This document shows, piece by piece, positions 49,010 to 57,794 of a stretch of 59,534 nucleotides of DNA. Source of the stretch: JANJTY01 sp038257155 (lineage in GTDB: Bacteria; Pseudomonadota; Gammaproteobacteria; Xanthomonadales; Xanthomonadaceae). The notes beneath the pieces were generated by a model. The model searched no databases. It worked only from the letters and a program-made list of their open reading frames with translations, and had not been told where the DNA came from. Every line of letters starts with the position of its first letter. Positions within the stretch are counted from its first letter, which is position 1. Location of the stretch: positions 1 through 59,534 of the forward strand of contig JBBSJP010000024.1 in assembly GCA_038257155.1 (NCBI GenBank), given 5' to 3'. Both the position numbers and the translations under genes were made by a program.

Positions 49010-49419
49010 TCGCGAATGTCCCGTGGTGGTGTATGGATTGAGGGCCGCGGCGGCCAGCGCCACCAGCTTGCCAGAACCAGGATGAAGAACCCCGTGTAGG
49101 CAGTCACGAACATCCACCAAGGTCCTTCAAGGAAAATCAGCCGGCCCAACCAGTACTCGATGAAGGACTGGCTGTAGGTGTCCTGTCCGGCGGCGCGGCG
49201 CAACCGCTGTTCCCAGATCGTCAGGGGGCAAAGCTGGCCCAGCCAGGTCTGCAGCGCGATGAAGCCCATCAGCGCGAGATGGGTAAAGCGGAATGCGCGT
49301 CGTCTTACCCAGGCCCAACGCAGCGGCCCGCCGATCAGGATCAAGGACTGCCCGCCCACCACGAAGGCGACGATCAGTACATGCAAGAGCAGGATGGCAT
49401 CGGCGAGCAGGGCGTACAT
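49006..49419 (-). CDS. DUF2784 membrane protein
   Basis: 137 aa with three to four helices. Motifs: LLHVLIVAFVVGGQSLILIG (helix 1), RFTHLALMGFIALQTWLGQL followed by CPLTIWEQRLR, SFIEYWLGRLIFLEGPWW and a C-terminal VTAYTGFFILVLASWWRWPP. These are typical of DUF2784, small membrane proteins of unknown function. The start at ATG 49419 has little leader; upstream (49420-49747) is repeat sequence. The gene overlaps DUF533 by four bases, so the two are cotranscribed. Confidence 0.85.
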   Translation of the reverse strand: MYALLADAILLLHVLIVAFVVGGQSLILIGGPLRWAWVRRRAFRFTHLALMGFIALQTWLGQLCPLTIWEQRLRRAAGQDTYSQSFIEYWLGRLIFLEGPWWMFVTAYTGFFILVLASWWRWPPRPSIHTPPRDIRE

Positions 49420-49544
49420 GACAGCTATTGTAGGAGCGCGCCCTGCGCGCGATCGAATAGCTGATGCTGTATTGCAGCTGGGGCGAGCCTCCGTGTCTCG
49501 GTTGCCGACAGGGTCGGATCTCACAGAACGACCGCAGGACCCTT

Positions 49545-49690
49545 TCGTAGGTCGGATCAAGCGCCGCCGAAACGCCTGACCGTGCGGTCTGTCTTTGCGG
49601 CGCGGATCCGACGCAGGACTTGCCATTCGTAGCAAGCCTCTAGCACCTCGATGTCGGCTCCACCGCTGCGCGGCTTGAGCCGACCTACGA
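49545..49690. repeat. Interspersed repeat pair, GTAGGTCGGATC family
   Basis: Starts CGTAGGTCGGATCAAGC and ends GCTTGAGCCGACCTACG, with internal GCGCGGATCCGACG and CACCGCTGCGCG. It has the same inverted organisation as the copies at 11931-12058 and 57525-57776. The 49420-49544 stretch before it shows no gene. Confidence 0.7.
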
Positions 49691-49747
49691 CAGCACTCTC
49701 ACAGGTCGGACGTGGGCTGTGCCTCAGCTGGCGCTCGACCTGGACTC

Positions 49748-50305
49748 CTACAGGCCGAGTGTTACCACCAGCTCCTTGCCCTCGACGCGCACGTCGCGCA
49801 GCACCATTCTTGCGGTGGCTTGCTTGGCATCGGTCGCTTTCAGCGTGTAAACCGGACCACGCGTCGCTGCGGCGACGGCCGCAGCGCCCAGCACATCGCG
49901 TGCGCGATCGCGCCATTCCGCTGGCATGCCGCTGACGTCCAACTGGGTGACCACCGGCTGGTCGAGGAAGAACTGGCCTTCACCCGCTACGTAACGCAGG
50001 CCGGATTCGAGATCGATGCTGGCGCCCATCGGTTCGCGTTGCCCACCGACCCGCAGATTGAGGCGTGCATCAATGCCCAGTGCGATGCGATCGTCCTGCT
50101 CGCGCAGGCTCAAGCGCGGCGAGTCAAGCTCGACCTGCAGCACCATGAAGTGGGTCTGGCTGAGGGGAAAGCGTGGCTCCAGTGCCTTGCGGATATCGGC
50201 TTCGCTGATACGGATTTCCACGCGCTGGCTGGCGATGTACCACCAGCCTGCCGCCAGTGAAGCGATCAGCAGGACGGCGATGATCAGCGCGATGCGGGAT
50301 TTCAT
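49748..50305 (-). CDS. DUF1439 family membrane-anchored protein
   Basis: 185 aa. N-terminal helix (RIALIIAVLLIASLAAGWWY) followed by a beta-sandwich-type domain (RVEIRISEADIRKALEPRFP, VELDSPRLSLREQDDRIALG, GQFFLDQPVVTQLDVSGMP). The pattern matches DUF1439/YceB-type proteins, which are periplasmic and of unknown function. Unlike many family members there is no lipobox Cys at the helix end, so it is probably anchored by the helix. Confidence 0.75.
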   Translation of the reverse strand: MKSRIALIIAVLLIASLAAGWWYIASQRVEIRISEADIRKALEPRFPLSQTHFMVLQVELDSPRLSLREQDDRIALGIDARLNLRVGGQREPMGASIDLESGLRYVAGEGQFFLDQPVVTQLDVSGMPAEWRDRARDVLGAAAVAAATRGPVYTLKATDAKQATARMVLRDVRVEGKELVVTLGL

Positions 50306-50423
50306 GGGTGGCTCCCTTGCGGCAAGGTGTGGCTACTTCCAGTAACGGAGCAGGGCACCCGCATCGGACTCATACCCTCTATCGTCAAGGCGCATCCAGG
50401 AAACGCGATGTGCGGAGCGACAA

Positions 50424-50490
50424 GTAGGGTGCGCCTTGGCGCACCGATTCGAGATCAATCAGATGTGCGGTGGGCCAAGGCCCACCCTAC
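50424..50490. repeat. Palindromic interspersed repeat, GTAGGGTGGGCC family
   Basis: GTAGGGTGCGCC-TT-GGCGCACC, a spacer of about 24 bases, then GCGGTGGGCC-AA-GGCCCACCCTAC. Same architecture as 26257-26322 with a diverged left hairpin. It lies between the DUF1439 gene and the end of asnB. Confidence 0.75.
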
Positions 50491-50518
50491 GACAGCGGGT
50501 GCGCCGGCGCGGCGGCGA

Positions 50519-52189
50519 TCAATATGCCTCGTTATGCACCGCCTGCACCGCGCGACCCGAGGGATCCACCACATTGCGCAGGCTTGGATCCCAATCCAGC
50601 GCAGCCGCCGTGGAGCACGCGACCGATGGCCCGCCCGGCACGCATTCGGCCGCCCAGGGCTGCGGAAAGTGGCGCGCGAACAGCTCGCGGTAGAAATAGG
50701 CCTCTTTCGTTTGCGGCGTGTTGTAGGGAAAGCGGAAACGCGCGCTCTGCATCTGCTGGTCGCTGACCTGCTCGGCGGCGAAGGCCTTCAGCGAGTCGAT
50801 CCAGGCATATCCGACGCCGTCGCTGAATTGCTCCTTCTGTCGCCACAGCACGCCCTCCGGCAGGTAACCGGCGAAGGATTCGCGCAGGAACTGCTTCTCG
50901 ATGCGGCCGCGTGACTTGCCCGACAGCTTCACTTCCGGATCGAGCTGCATGGCCACGTCGATGAAGCGGCGGTCGAGGAAGGGCACGCGTGCCTCCACGC
51001 CCCAGGCCGCCATCGCCTTGTTGGCGCGGGCGCAGTCGAACAGGTGCAGGGCGTCGAGCTTGCGCACGGTTTCCTCGTGCAGGGCGCGCGCGTCCGGTGC
51101 CTTGTGGAAATACAGGTAACCGCCGAACAGTTCGTCCGAGCCTTCGCCTGACAGCACCATCTTGATGCCCATGGCGCGGATGCGGCGCGCCATCAGGTAC
51201 ATCGGCGTGGAGGCGCGGATCGTTGTGACGTCATAGGTCTCGATGTGGTTGATCACATCCGACAGCGCATCCAGACCTTCCTGGATGGTGAAGTGGAACT
51301 CGTGGTGCACGGTGCCGATATGCGCGGCGACTTCGCGCGCAGCCTTCAGGTCTGGCGAGCTCTCCAGGCCGACGGCGAAGCTGTGCAGCTGCGGCCACCA
51401 GGCCTCGGTCTTTTCGTCTTCCTCGACGCGGCGTGCTGCGTACTTCTTGGCGATTGCCGCGATCAGCGACGAGTCGAGTCCACCCGACAGCAGCACGCCG
51501 TAGGGCACGTCGCTCATCATGTGGCTCTTGACCGAGGTCTCCAGTGCCGCGCGCAGTGTGCCGCGGTCGGCGCCACGTCCGCTGACGGCTTCGAAGCTGC
51601 GCCAGTCGGGCCGGTAGTAGGCGGTCGGTTCGGGATCGCCGCTGCGCCAGAAGTGGCCGGGCGGAAATTCGCGCGCCTCGACGCAGACCGGTGTCAGCGC
51701 CTTGATCTCCGACGCCACAAACAGGTTGCCGTGTTCGTCGTGGCCGTAATACAGCGGGATGATGCCGATCGGATCGCGCCCGACCAGCCACTGGCCTTTG
51801 GCCGCATCCCACAGCACGAAGGCGAACATGCCTTCCAGTTCATTGAGGAAGTCCGCGCCCATGGCCTGGTAGAGCGGCAGGATCACCTCGCAGTCGGAAT
51901 GCGTCTGGAAGGCGAAATGGTGGGCGAAGCGCTCACGCAACGCGCGGTGGTTGTAGATCTCGCCGTTCACCGCCAGGACGAGGGAGCCATCCGGAGAGCG
52001 CAGTGGCTGCGCACCGGAGTCCACACCGACAATGGCGAGGCGCTCGTGCGCCAGGATGGCACGCTCGTCGGCGTAGATGCCGGACCAGTCCGGGCCGCGA
52101 TGGCGCTGGCGCTTGGACATATCCAGGGCCTGCGCGCGCAGTGCGCCGGGGTCGGACTTCAGATCGAGGATGCCGAGGATCGAGCACAT
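50519..52189 (-). CDS. asnB: Asparagine synthetase (glutamine-hydrolysing)
   Basis: 556 aa, close to the 554 aa of E. coli AsnB. It amidates aspartate using glutamine and ATP. Cys2 (MCSILGILDLKS) is the glutaminase nucleophile. The class II amidotransferase domain includes RHRGPDWSGIY, LAVNGEIYNHRALRE and LEGMFAFVLWDAA. The synthetase domain has the PP-loop VLLSGGLDSSLIAAIA (~233) and LSGEGSDELFGGYLYF. The C-terminus ends GRAVQAVHNEAY. ATG 52189 is required for the N-terminal Cys; longer frames add an unrelated extension. It stands alone; neighbours are ExoD-like and DUF1439 genes. Confidence 0.96.
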   Translation of the reverse strand: MCSILGILDLKSDPGALRAQALDMSKRQRHRGPDWSGIYADERAILAHERLAIVGVDSGAQPLRSPDGSLVLAVNGEIYNHRALRERFAHHFAFQTHSDCEVILPLYQAMGADFLNELEGMFAFVLWDAAKGQWLVGRDPIGIIPLYYGHDEHGNLFVASEIKALTPVCVEAREFPPGHFWRSGDPEPTAYYRPDWRSFEAVSGRGADRGTLRAALETSVKSHMMSDVPYGVLLSGGLDSSLIAAIAKKYAARRVEEDEKTEAWWPQLHSFAVGLESSPDLKAAREVAAHIGTVHHEFHFTIQEGLDALSDVINHIETYDVTTIRASTPMYLMARRIRAMGIKMVLSGEGSDELFGGYLYFHKAPDARALHEETVRKLDALHLFDCARANKAMAAWGVEARVPFLDRRFIDVAMQLDPEVKLSGKSRGRIEKQFLRESFAGYLPEGVLWRQKEQFSDGVGYAWIDSLKAFAAEQVSDQQMQSARFRFPYNTPQTKEAYFYRELFARHFPQPWAAECVPGGPSVACSTAAALDWDPSLRNVVDPSGRAVQAVHNEAY

Positions 52190-52293
52190 GGAGAAACGTC
52201 GCGGGGCGGTGAAGGGACGGCCATTGTGCCGGATTTGTGCAGTGCGGCAATCTGCTGGCGAAAAAGCCGTCCGGCCGGTAATTCTGGCTTTGC

Positions 52294-53004
52294 CTACATC
52301 CCCATCCAGGCGGTCTGGGCCCAGTTCACGGCGCCACCGGACAGCAGCGCCAGGGCCACGATCTGGGCCAGGCCCAGAAGCCAGCCCAGCGCCATCAGCA
52401 GGCCATCGTGCTCGATCAGCGCCAGGACGTAGAACAGGATGATCAGGCCGAAGGGGTAGTTGGTGAAGGGGATCGGCAGGGCCAGGGCCAGGCCCAGGAC
52501 CACCAGCAGCAAACCAGTGAACAGGCGCGCGCTGCGCCCCAGCATGAAGTCCCAGCGCGGCTTGCAGACCCGCTCGATGCGGTTCAGGCCCTTGCCATAG
52601 CGCGCGACGAAGCGCTGCAGCGTCGCTCGCTGCATGCCACGATTCTGCAGCCAGCGCGGCAGCCACGGTCGCTGCATACCGAACATCATCGGCAGCGCCA
52701 CCACGGAGATCAGCGGGCCGGCTATCGCGCCGACGCCGAATGGCACCGGAATGAACACCGGCAGCAGGACGATCAGCAGCAACACGCCAAAGGCGCGCTC
52801 ACCAAAACTGCCGATCAGCTCCGAGAAGCGCAGCTTAGGGTCACCCGGGGTATCTCCCAGTTCGCGCAGCAGGTCGCTGGTCCGGCTGGCGCGGCTGGCA
52901 AAGCGCCGGCGCCGCGCACGGTCCTGCGAGGACGTTGACTCCGTCGCGACGGGCGCGGCCGCAGCGTCCTGATGCTTGTCAGAACCGGTATTTTCCTGGT
53001 GCAT
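52294..53004 (-). CDS. ExoD-like membrane protein
   Basis: 236 aa. A polar N-terminus (~55 residues) precedes LGDTPGDPKLRFSELIGSFG, then helices LLLIVLLPVFIPVPFGVGAI, LISVVALPMMFGMQ, LFTGLLLVVLGLALALPIPF and YPFGLIILFYVLALIEHDGL. The pair ALPIPFTN and ALIEHDG is characteristic of the ExoD (exopolysaccharide synthesis) family. Its role in polysaccharide production is known genetically in rhizobia, but the mechanism is unknown. Start: ATG 53004; the longer frame lies in the pst promoter region. It is divergent from pstS (135-bp gap). Confidence 0.82.
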   Translation of the reverse strand: MHQENTGSDKHQDAAAAPVATESTSSQDRARRRRFASRASRTSDLLRELGDTPGDPKLRFSELIGSFGERAFGVLLLIVLLPVFIPVPFGVGAIAGPLISVVALPMMFGMQRPWLPRWLQNRGMQRATLQRFVARYGKGLNRIERVCKPRWDFMLGRSARLFTGLLLVVLGLALALPIPFTNYPFGLIILFYVLALIEHDGLLMALGWLLGLAQIVALALLSGGAVNWAQTAWMGM

Positions 53005-53052
53005 GGGCGGATTCGAACACGTAATGGCAGGCCCTGCCAGTTCCGGAGGTAG

Positions 53053-53070
53053 CTGTAATGGATGTGTCAT
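53053..53070 (+). promoter_or_regulatory. Pho-box-like site ahead of pstS
   Basis: CTGTAAT-GGAT-GTGTCAT matches the two 7-bp repeats of the PhoB box (CTGTCAT, 4-bp spacer, CTGTCAY) at 12 of 14 positions. A weaker third repeat (GTGAAAT) follows at 53075-53081. It lies about 70 bases upstream of the pstS start. Confidence 0.6.
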
Positions 53071-53139
53071 CTTTGTGAAATATTCTGCCTGGCTGGCCGT
53101 TTCGCCACCTTTTCGTAAACGCATGATCCGGAGTGCCGC

Positions 53140-54135
53140 ATGAACCGCAGGCATGGGTTCGCCCTGTTGGCCTTGCTACTGCTGCCCGCCTGTGGCGAGC
53201 GGTCGCTGCGCGGCATGGTGCGGATCGATGGATCCAGCACGGTCTATCCGATCAGCGAAGCGGTGGCCGAGGAGTTCATGCGCAGCCGGCCGGGACAGGC
53301 GCGCGTCACCCTGGGCGTTTCCGGAACCGGTGGCGGCTTGCGCAAGTTCTGTCGTGGCGAGACCGACATCACCAATGCCTCGCGGCCGATCACCAGCGAC
53401 GAAATGGCCGTCTGTGCCGAAGCTGGCATTGCGTTCATCGAGCTGCCGGTGGCGCTGGATGCGATCACCGTGGCCGTGCATCCCGACAACCACTGGGCCG
53501 AGGAACTCGACCTGCAACAGCTGCGCCGCATCTGGGCACCGGAGTCGCAGGGCGTGGTGACCAGTTGGCAGCAGGTCGACCCCGCATTCCCTCCGCTGCC
53601 GCTGCATCTGTTCGGCGCCGGCGCCGACTCGGGCACGTTTGAATACTTCACCGAGGCGGTGGTCGGCACGCCGCGTTCCAGCCGCGGCGACTTCACTGCC
53701 AGCGAGGATGACAATGTTCTGGTGTCGGGCGTGGCGCAGGATCGCAATGCCCTGGGCTACTTCGGATATGCCTATTACCGAGCGAACACCAGTCGGCTGA
53801 AGGCGGTTCGAGTCCGGCCGTCGGCCGATGAGCCGGGCGTGGCGCCATCGGCAGAGACTGCGCGGGACGGAAGCTATCGACCGCTGTCGCGAGCGATTTT
53901 CCTCTATGTCAGTGTGCCGGCGCTGCAGGAGCGAACTGAAGTAGGCGAGTTCGTCGAGTTCTATCTGGATCACGCCGCGCAGCTGGTGGACGAAGTGGGG
54001 TTCATTCCGCTGCCGCAGCCGGTTTACCTCACCCTGCGGGAGCGCTTCGCAGCGCGCCGCGTGGGCAGCTTGTATGGCGGGGATGCGCGCATCGGCGCAC
54101 GCGTCGAAGACGTGCTTTCGGCGCAGCCGCAATGA
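53140..54135 (+). CDS. pstS: Phosphate ABC transporter substrate-binding lipoprotein
   Basis: 331 aa. A lipoprotein signal (ALLALLLLPACG, lipobox LPAC) anchors it in the envelope. The phosphate pocket motifs are MVRIDGSSTVYPISEAVAEE, VSGTGGGLRKFCRGETDITN followed by ASRPI, and GADSGTFEYFTEAV. It lies behind a Pho-box-like site. ATG 53140 follows CCGGAGTG. The stop overlaps the pstC start (ATGA), the beginning of a fully coupled pstSCAB operon. Confidence 0.95.
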   Translation: MNRRHGFALLALLLLPACGERSLRGMVRIDGSSTVYPISEAVAEEFMRSRPGQARVTLGVSGTGGGLRKFCRGETDITNASRPITSDEMAVCAEAGIAFIELPVALDAITVAVHPDNHWAEELDLQQLRRIWAPESQGVVTSWQQVDPAFPPLPLHLFGAGADSGTFEYFTEAVVGTPRSSRGDFTASEDDNVLVSGVAQDRNALGYFGYAYYRANTSRLKAVRVRPSADEPGVAPSAETARDGSYRPLSRAIFLYVSVPALQERTEVGEFVEFYLDHAAQLVDEVGFIPLPQPVYLTLRERFAARRVGSLYGGDARIGARVEDVLSAQPQ

Positions 54136-55073
54136 GCATGACGCCTGCATCGACTGCTGGCCGGCTGCTGCCGCGGCGCTTTGCCGCCGGCTATCGCGGC
54201 CAACGCGCGCGCGAGCGGATCATCGAAGCGGGCCTGTTGCTTTGCGCCCTGTCTGCGGTGTTCATCACGGGTGCGATCGTGGTGGTGCTGATGGGGGAGT
54301 CGCTGGCCTTCTTCCGGCATGTGTCGCTGTGGGACTTCCTCACCGATACGCGCTGGACGCCGCTGTTCGAGAATCCGCGCTATGGCATCGCGCCGCTGCT
54401 TGCCGCCACTTTGACCACGGCTGGCATCGCCCTGCTGGTGGCCATTCCGCTCGGCACGATTACCGCGATCTACCTGAGCGAGTTTGCCAGCCCAAAGGTA
54501 CGAGAAACGGTCAAGCCAATCCTCGAGTTGATCGCCGGCATGCCGACCGTGGTGTTCGGCTATTTCGCCCTGCTGTTCGTCACGCCGCTGCTGCAGGCAC
54601 TGATCCCGGGACTGCCGGGCTTCAACATGCTGGCGCCGGGACTGGTCATCGGCATCCTGATCGTCCCCTACATCAGCTCCCTGTCGGAAGATGCGATGCG
54701 CAGCGTGCCGATGGCCCTGCGCGAGGCCAGCGCCGCTCTGGGTGCCAGCCGCCTGATTACCGCGACGCGTGTGGTGGTGCCGGCGGCGGCTTCGGGCATC
54801 GTGGCCAGTTTCGTGCTGGCGGTGTCACGCGCGGTGGGCGAGACCATGGTGGTGGCGATCGCGGCCGGACAGCAGCCCAACCTGACGATCAATCCACTGG
54901 AATCGGCCGCCACCATTTCCACTTACATTGTGCAGGTGGCGATGGGCGACCTGCCTCAGGGCTCGATCGGCTACCAGAGCATCTTCGCCGCCGGTCTGGC
55001 TCTGTTTTGCCTGACCCTGGTGTTCAACCTGCTCGGCCACTGGCTGCGCCGGCGCTGGCGCGGGGCCTTGTGA
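54132..55073 (+). CDS. pstC: Phosphate ABC transporter permease PstC
   Basis: 313 aa, about six helices. The inner-membrane domain contains the BPD signature EASAALGASRLITATRVVVP and the preceding PYISSLSEDAMRSVPMALR. AAGQQPNLTINPL and GDLPQGSIGYQS are typical of PstC. The N-terminal stretch before helix 1 is polar (~30 residues). It overlaps pstS by four bases and pstA by one (TGATG). Confidence 0.94.
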   Translation: MSMTPASTAGRLLPRRFAAGYRGQRARERIIEAGLLLCALSAVFITGAIVVVLMGESLAFFRHVSLWDFLTDTRWTPLFENPRYGIAPLLAATLTTAGIALLVAIPLGTITAIYLSEFASPKVRETVKPILELIAGMPTVVFGYFALLFVTPLLQALIPGLPGFNMLAPGLVIGILIVPYISSLSEDAMRSVPMALREASAALGASRLITATRVVVPAAASGIVASFVLAVSRAVGETMVVAIAAGQQPNLTINPLESAATISTYIVQVAMGDLPQGSIGYQSIFAAGLALFCLTLVFNLLGHWLRRRWRGAL

Positions 55074-55987
55074 TGCGCAAGCTGGATTCCGGCGTCCTGG
55101 TTGCGGCGTATCGCCGCCGCGATCTGGCGTTTGAGCTGCTCGGCCTGCTGGTGATGCTGTCGGCGGTACTGGTGCTGGCCGCACTGTTCCTGCAGTTGCT
55201 GTTCGACGGTTTGCCGCGCCTGAAGGGCGAATTCCTGTCCTCATTTCCCTCCCGCCACGCATCGCTCGCCGGCATCCTGTCGGCCTGGGTCGGCAGCGTG
55301 CTGGTGATGCTCGTCACCGCGGCAAGCGCAATTCCGGTCGGCGTGGGCGCCGGCATCTGGCTGGAAGAGTACGCCCCGCGCCATTGGCTGTCGGACCTGG
55401 TCGAGATCAATGTCACGAACCTTGCCGGCGTGCCCTCCATCGTGTTCGGACTGCTGGCGCTTGGCCTGCTGGTGCAAGGACTCGGTCTGGGCGCCAGCGT
55501 GCTCAGTGCCGGCCTGACCCTGGGCATGATGATCCTGCCGATTGTCATCGTGGCGACGCGCGAATCGCTGCGCGCCGTGCCGCGCGATATCCGCGAAGCC
55601 TCGTTCGGCCTGGGCGCCTCCCGTTGGCAGACCGTGCGCCACCACGTGTTGCCGTATTCCACCGCAGGAATCCTGACCGGCAGCATCATCGGACTGTCGC
55701 GCGCAATCGGCGAGACCGCGCCGCTGATCGCGATCGGAGCGCTCACCTTCATCGCCTTCCTGCCGCCGGCACCGCTCGAAACCGCGCCACCCTTCGTGAA
55801 CATGGACTGGCTGTTTTCGCCCTTTACCGTTCTGCCGATCCAGATGTTCAACTGGATCTCGCGTCCTGATCCGGCCTTCCACGCCAATGCCGCGGCAGCC
55901 GGCGTGGTGCTGGTGCTGATGACCCTGCTGATGAACGCGCTGGCGATTCGCCTGCGCTATCGCGCCCGCCGCCGCACGCACTGGTAA
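55073..55987 (+). CDS. pstA: Phosphate ABC transporter permease PstA
   Basis: 304 aa. The second permease, with GVGAGIWLEEYAPRHWLSDL, LAGVPSIVFGLLALGLLVQG, the EAA-type loop REASFGLGASRWQTVRHHVL and GETAPLIAIGALTFIAFLPP. Its ATG shares one base with the pstC stop. The long open frame starting at 54074 is the shadow of pstC joined to this gene and was not used. Confidence 0.94.
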   Translation: MRKLDSGVLVAAYRRRDLAFELLGLLVMLSAVLVLAALFLQLLFDGLPRLKGEFLSSFPSRHASLAGILSAWVGSVLVMLVTAASAIPVGVGAGIWLEEYAPRHWLSDLVEINVTNLAGVPSIVFGLLALGLLVQGLGLGASVLSAGLTLGMMILPIVIVATRESLRAVPRDIREASFGLGASRWQTVRHHVLPYSTAGILTGSIIGLSRAIGETAPLIAIGALTFIAFLPPAPLETAPPFVNMDWLFSPFTVLPIQMFNWISRPDPAFHANAAAAGVVLVLMTLLMNALAIRLRYRARRRTHW

Positions 55988-56769
55988 TGCCGATGACTCT
56001 CGACCACTCAGCATTGAAGGCCGATGTGCGCGAACTCAGCTTCCATTACGGCGAGCACCGCGCCCTCGACCGGGTCAGCTTCGGCCTGGCCGAGCACGAG
56101 GTCACTGCCCTGATCGGCCCCTCGGGCTGCGGCAAGACCACCCTGCTGCGCTGCTTCAATCGCCTGCACGATCTGTATCCCGGCAGCCGCTATGGCGGCC
56201 AGATTCGCCTCTACCCGGATGATGCCGATCTGCTCAATCCGGGCCTGGATCCGATCCAGATCCGCCTGCGCATCGGCATGGTGTTCCAGAAGCCCAACCC
56301 GTTTCCCAAGTCGGTGTTCGAGAACGTCGCCTTTGGGCTGCGCATCCAGGGCGAGCAGCGCAATCCGATCATCGCGGAAAAAGTGGAAGAAGCACTGCGC
56401 CTGGCGGCGCTGTGGAGCGAAGTGAAGGACCGTCTGGATGCGCCGGCCGCCAGCCTGTCTGGCGGTCAGCAGCAACGCCTGTGCATTGCGCGCGCCCTGG
56501 CAACCGAGCCGGAAGTCCTGTTGTTCGACGAGCCGACCTCGGCCCTGGATCCGGCCGCCACCGCCAGCATCGAGGCCTTGATCATGGAATTGAAACAGCA
56601 CATCAGCATCCTGATCGTCACCCACAACATGCAGCAAGCCGCACGCGTCTCCCGTTTCACCGCGTTTCTGTACCAAGGCGAACTGGTTGAGTTTGGCGAG
56701 ACGGAACAGATCTTCACCAAGCCGGTCAGACAACAGACCGAAAACTACATCACCGGGCGCTTTGGTTAG
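55987..56769 (+). CDS. pstB: Phosphate ABC transporter ATPase
   Basis: 260 aa. Walker A is GPSGCGKTTLLRCFNRLHD, the ABC signature LSGGQQQRLCIARAL, Walker B VLLFDEPTSALDP, and the switch His is in ILIVTHNMQQAARV. FQKPNPFPKSVFENVAFGLR is specific to PstB. It provides energy for phosphate import and contributes to Pho signalling. Its start overlaps the pstA stop by one base (TAATG). Confidence 0.97.
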   Translation: MPMTLDHSALKADVRELSFHYGEHRALDRVSFGLAEHEVTALIGPSGCGKTTLLRCFNRLHDLYPGSRYGGQIRLYPDDADLLNPGLDPIQIRLRIGMVFQKPNPFPKSVFENVAFGLRIQGEQRNPIIAEKVEEALRLAALWSEVKDRLDAPAASLSGGQQQRLCIARALATEPEVLLFDEPTSALDPAATASIEALIMELKQHISILIVTHNMQQAARVSRFTAFLYQGELVEFGETEQIFTKPVRQQTENYITGRFG

Positions 56770-56804
56770 GCCTAGACTCGACAAATTCCTGGGAGGGAAT
56801 CCGC

Positions 56805-57503
56805 ATGGCCGTCGTCTCTGGCGCCCACACCATCAAGAAGTTCGACGAAGAGCTTGCCACCCTGCGCGATCTGGTGCTGCGCATGGGTGGACTGGTCGAA
56901 GAGCAGCTGCTTCGCGCGGTCGAGTCGATCGAGCGCGGCGATCCCGAGCTCGCACGCAGCGTGTTGCTGCGTGACCGCGACATCGACCGTATCGAACTCA
57001 AGGCAGATGAGGAAATCGCCCAGCTGCTCGCGCTGCGTTCGCCAATGGGCGTAGACCTGCGCACCGTGCTGACCTATTCCAAGACGGTCAACGATCTGGA
57101 GCGCATTGGCGACGAGGTGAAGAAGATCGCGCGCCTGGCAGTGCAGCTGCAGGAAGATCCACGCCAGGGCGAAAGCCTGTCCCTGGGCGACGAGATCGGC
57201 AGCATGGCCCGTCACGCGCAGGACATGCTGCACCGCGCGCTGGATTCACTGGTGCGCCTGGATCTGGATCAGGCGCGCCGGGTCAAGGATCTGGACAAGG
57301 GTCTGGACCGGGACTTCGAAGCCGGCATCGCCCGAGTGCGCAGCCTGATGGCGGCCGATGCGCAAAGCATTCCGCTGGCACTGGAACTGGCCTTCGCGCT
57401 GAAGGCGCTGGAGCGGGTCGGCGATCACGCCAAGAACATCAGCGAATACGTATTCTATCTGGTGGAGGGTCGCGACGTGCGGCACCCGAAGGTGGAGCGC
57501 TAA
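56805..57503 (+). CDS. phoU: Phosphate-signalling protein PhoU
   Basis: 232 aa, two PhoU repeats: LRDLVLRMGGLVEEQLLRAV ... RDIDRIELKADEEIAQLLAL ... SKTVNDLERIGDEVKKIARL, and the second ending ALELAFALKALERVGDHAKN followed by ISEYVFYLVEG. It links the Pst transporter to the PhoR sensor and represses the Pho response when phosphate is plentiful. GGGAGGG lies before the ATG. phoB/phoR are not in the window. Confidence 0.96.
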   Translation: MAVVSGAHTIKKFDEELATLRDLVLRMGGLVEEQLLRAVESIERGDPELARSVLLRDRDIDRIELKADEEIAQLLALRSPMGVDLRTVLTYSKTVNDLERIGDEVKKIARLAVQLQEDPRQGESLSLGDEIGSMARHAQDMLHRALDSLVRLDLDQARRVKDLDKGLDRDFEAGIARVRSLMAADAQSIPLALELAFALKALERVGDHAKNISEYVFYLVEGRDVRHPKVER

Positions 57504-57524
57504 GAGGCGGCCAGTAAAGCGCAC

Positions 57525-57776
57525 GTAGGTCGGATCAAGCGCCGCCGTGGCGCCAAGACGGGCGGTCGGGTGATTCGGCACGGATCCGACGTTTCGGTTT
57601 CAGCACCTCGCAGCGTCGGCTCCACCGCTGCGCGGCTTGAGCCGACCTACAAACGCGGGTTCGTAGTTCGGATCAAGTGCCACCATGGCGCCAAGGGCAG
57701 CGTAGGTTTGTAGGTCGGATCAAGCGCCGCCGCGCAGATGGAGCGATGCGGTCACTTCCCGGCGCGGATCCGACGT
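57525..57776. repeat. Interspersed repeat cluster, GTAGGTCGGATC family
   Basis: Two and a half copies: GTAGGTCGGATCAAGCGCC (57525), inverse GGCTTGAGCCGACCTAC (~57640), a diverged GTAGTTCGGATCAAG (~57664), and GTAGGTCGGATCAAGCGCC again (~57712) ending GCGCGGATCCGACG. The cluster fills the gap between phoU and the convergent hypothetical gene. Confidence 0.75.
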
Positions 57777-57794
57777 CCGCCGGATGCCTGCTCC

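Noticed and set aside
54074..55987. 637-aa open frame appearing to fuse pstC and pstA
   Set aside because: Its first half is an out-of-frame reading of pstC; pstC itself is intact in another frame with its own start and stop, so there is no fusion.
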